From Chloroflexota bacterium (GTDB lineage Bacteria > Chloroflexota > Anaerolineae > Thermoflexales > Thermoflexaceae): a stretch of DNA of 5,441 bases. The stretch lies in NCBI GenBank assembly GCA_030550075.1, contig JAUQQB010000212.1, forward strand, positions 1 to 5,441. The letters are read 5' to 3'. The notes beneath the pieces were generated by a model. It was not told where the DNA came from and did not search any database. It worked only from the letters and a program-made list of their open reading frames with translations. A program made the position numbers and the translations under genes. This document shows positions 5,392 through 5,441 of this stretch, piece by piece (the first letter of the stretch is position 1; every line of letters starts with the position of its first letter).

Positions 5392-5441
5392 TTGGGGGCT
5401 TTGGGGGCGGAGCGGGGCGCCTTCGGCGCCCCGCTTCGCCC
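5367..5441 (+). repeat. Third copy of the motif-plus-hairpin element, cut by the window edge
   Basis: TAGGACTTACGCAGTT (5367-5382) is 15 of 16 identical to the motif at 1772-1787. After 20 nt follows GGGGGCGGAGCGGGGC, and 5405-5421 pairs with 5425-5441 over 17 positions (one G/T pair) around the 3-base loop TTC. The stem sequence and the spacing match the hairpin at 2043-2089. The window stops at the foot of the stem, so the far end of the element cannot be seen. Confidence 0.7.

Noticed and set aside
5417..5430. A stable C(UUCG)G tetraloop at the hairpin apex upstream of AOR
   Set aside because: The bases CTTCGG are present, but the long stem pairs in a register that leaves a three-base TTC loop, so the tetraloop would require shifting the whole stem.
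1..5441. CRISPR array made of the repeated 16-nt motif
   Set aside because: The copies are in both orientations, irregularly spaced over kilobases and tied to hairpins, with no regular repeat-spacer pattern or cas genes.

Overview
The window carries four genes, all on the minus strand, in two transcription blocks separated by a repeat-rich intergenic region. Read in the direction of transcription (high to low coordinates) they are: an aldehyde ferredoxin oxidoreductase family tungstoenzyme (5332-3437), a membrane-embedded M28-family metallopeptidase (3314-2157), ribosomal protein S2 (rpsB, 1569-733) and elongation factor Ts (tsf, 702-100). No RNA gene, CRISPR array, transposase gene or complete insertion sequence was seen.

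The organism is a bacterium with fairly GC-rich DNA and strong GGAGG-type ribosome binding sites. The short 200-residue EF-Ts, the tungsten-type AOR and the general character of the proteins suggest a thermophilic or anaerobic lineage. Chloroflexota is my best guess, but that is inference from protein flavour and not a demonstrated assignment.

Layout. 1-63: end of a repeat (a 16-nt motif at 1-16) and otherwise featureless spacer. 64-702: tsf, with a perfect 18-bp terminator hairpin that starts on its stop codon. 703-732: 30-nt gap with the tsf ribosome binding site. 733-1713: rpsB, its roughly 105-nt leader and an extended -10 promoter; rpsB and tsf form the classical two-gene operon. 1772-2152: two inverted copies of a hairpin-rich element bounded by a 16-nt motif, lying between the M28 stop codon and the rpsB promoter. 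2157-3314: M28 peptidase. 3315-3436: spacer with a 12-bp inverted repeat. 3437-5332: AOR. 5367-5441: a third copy of the hairpin element, cut by the window edge, 34 nt upstream of the AOR start codon.

The translation genes work together: S2 is a structural protein of the 30S subunit and EF-Ts recharges EF-Tu. AOR and the peptidase point the same way, but no functional link between them is evident. The most unusual content is the repeat family. Five copies of the motif TAGRRSTTACGCMGTT occur, all outside genes; three of them are followed at a nearly fixed distance (19-20 nt) by a GGGG-initiated long hairpin. The arrangement looks like small non-autonomous mobile or REP-like elements.
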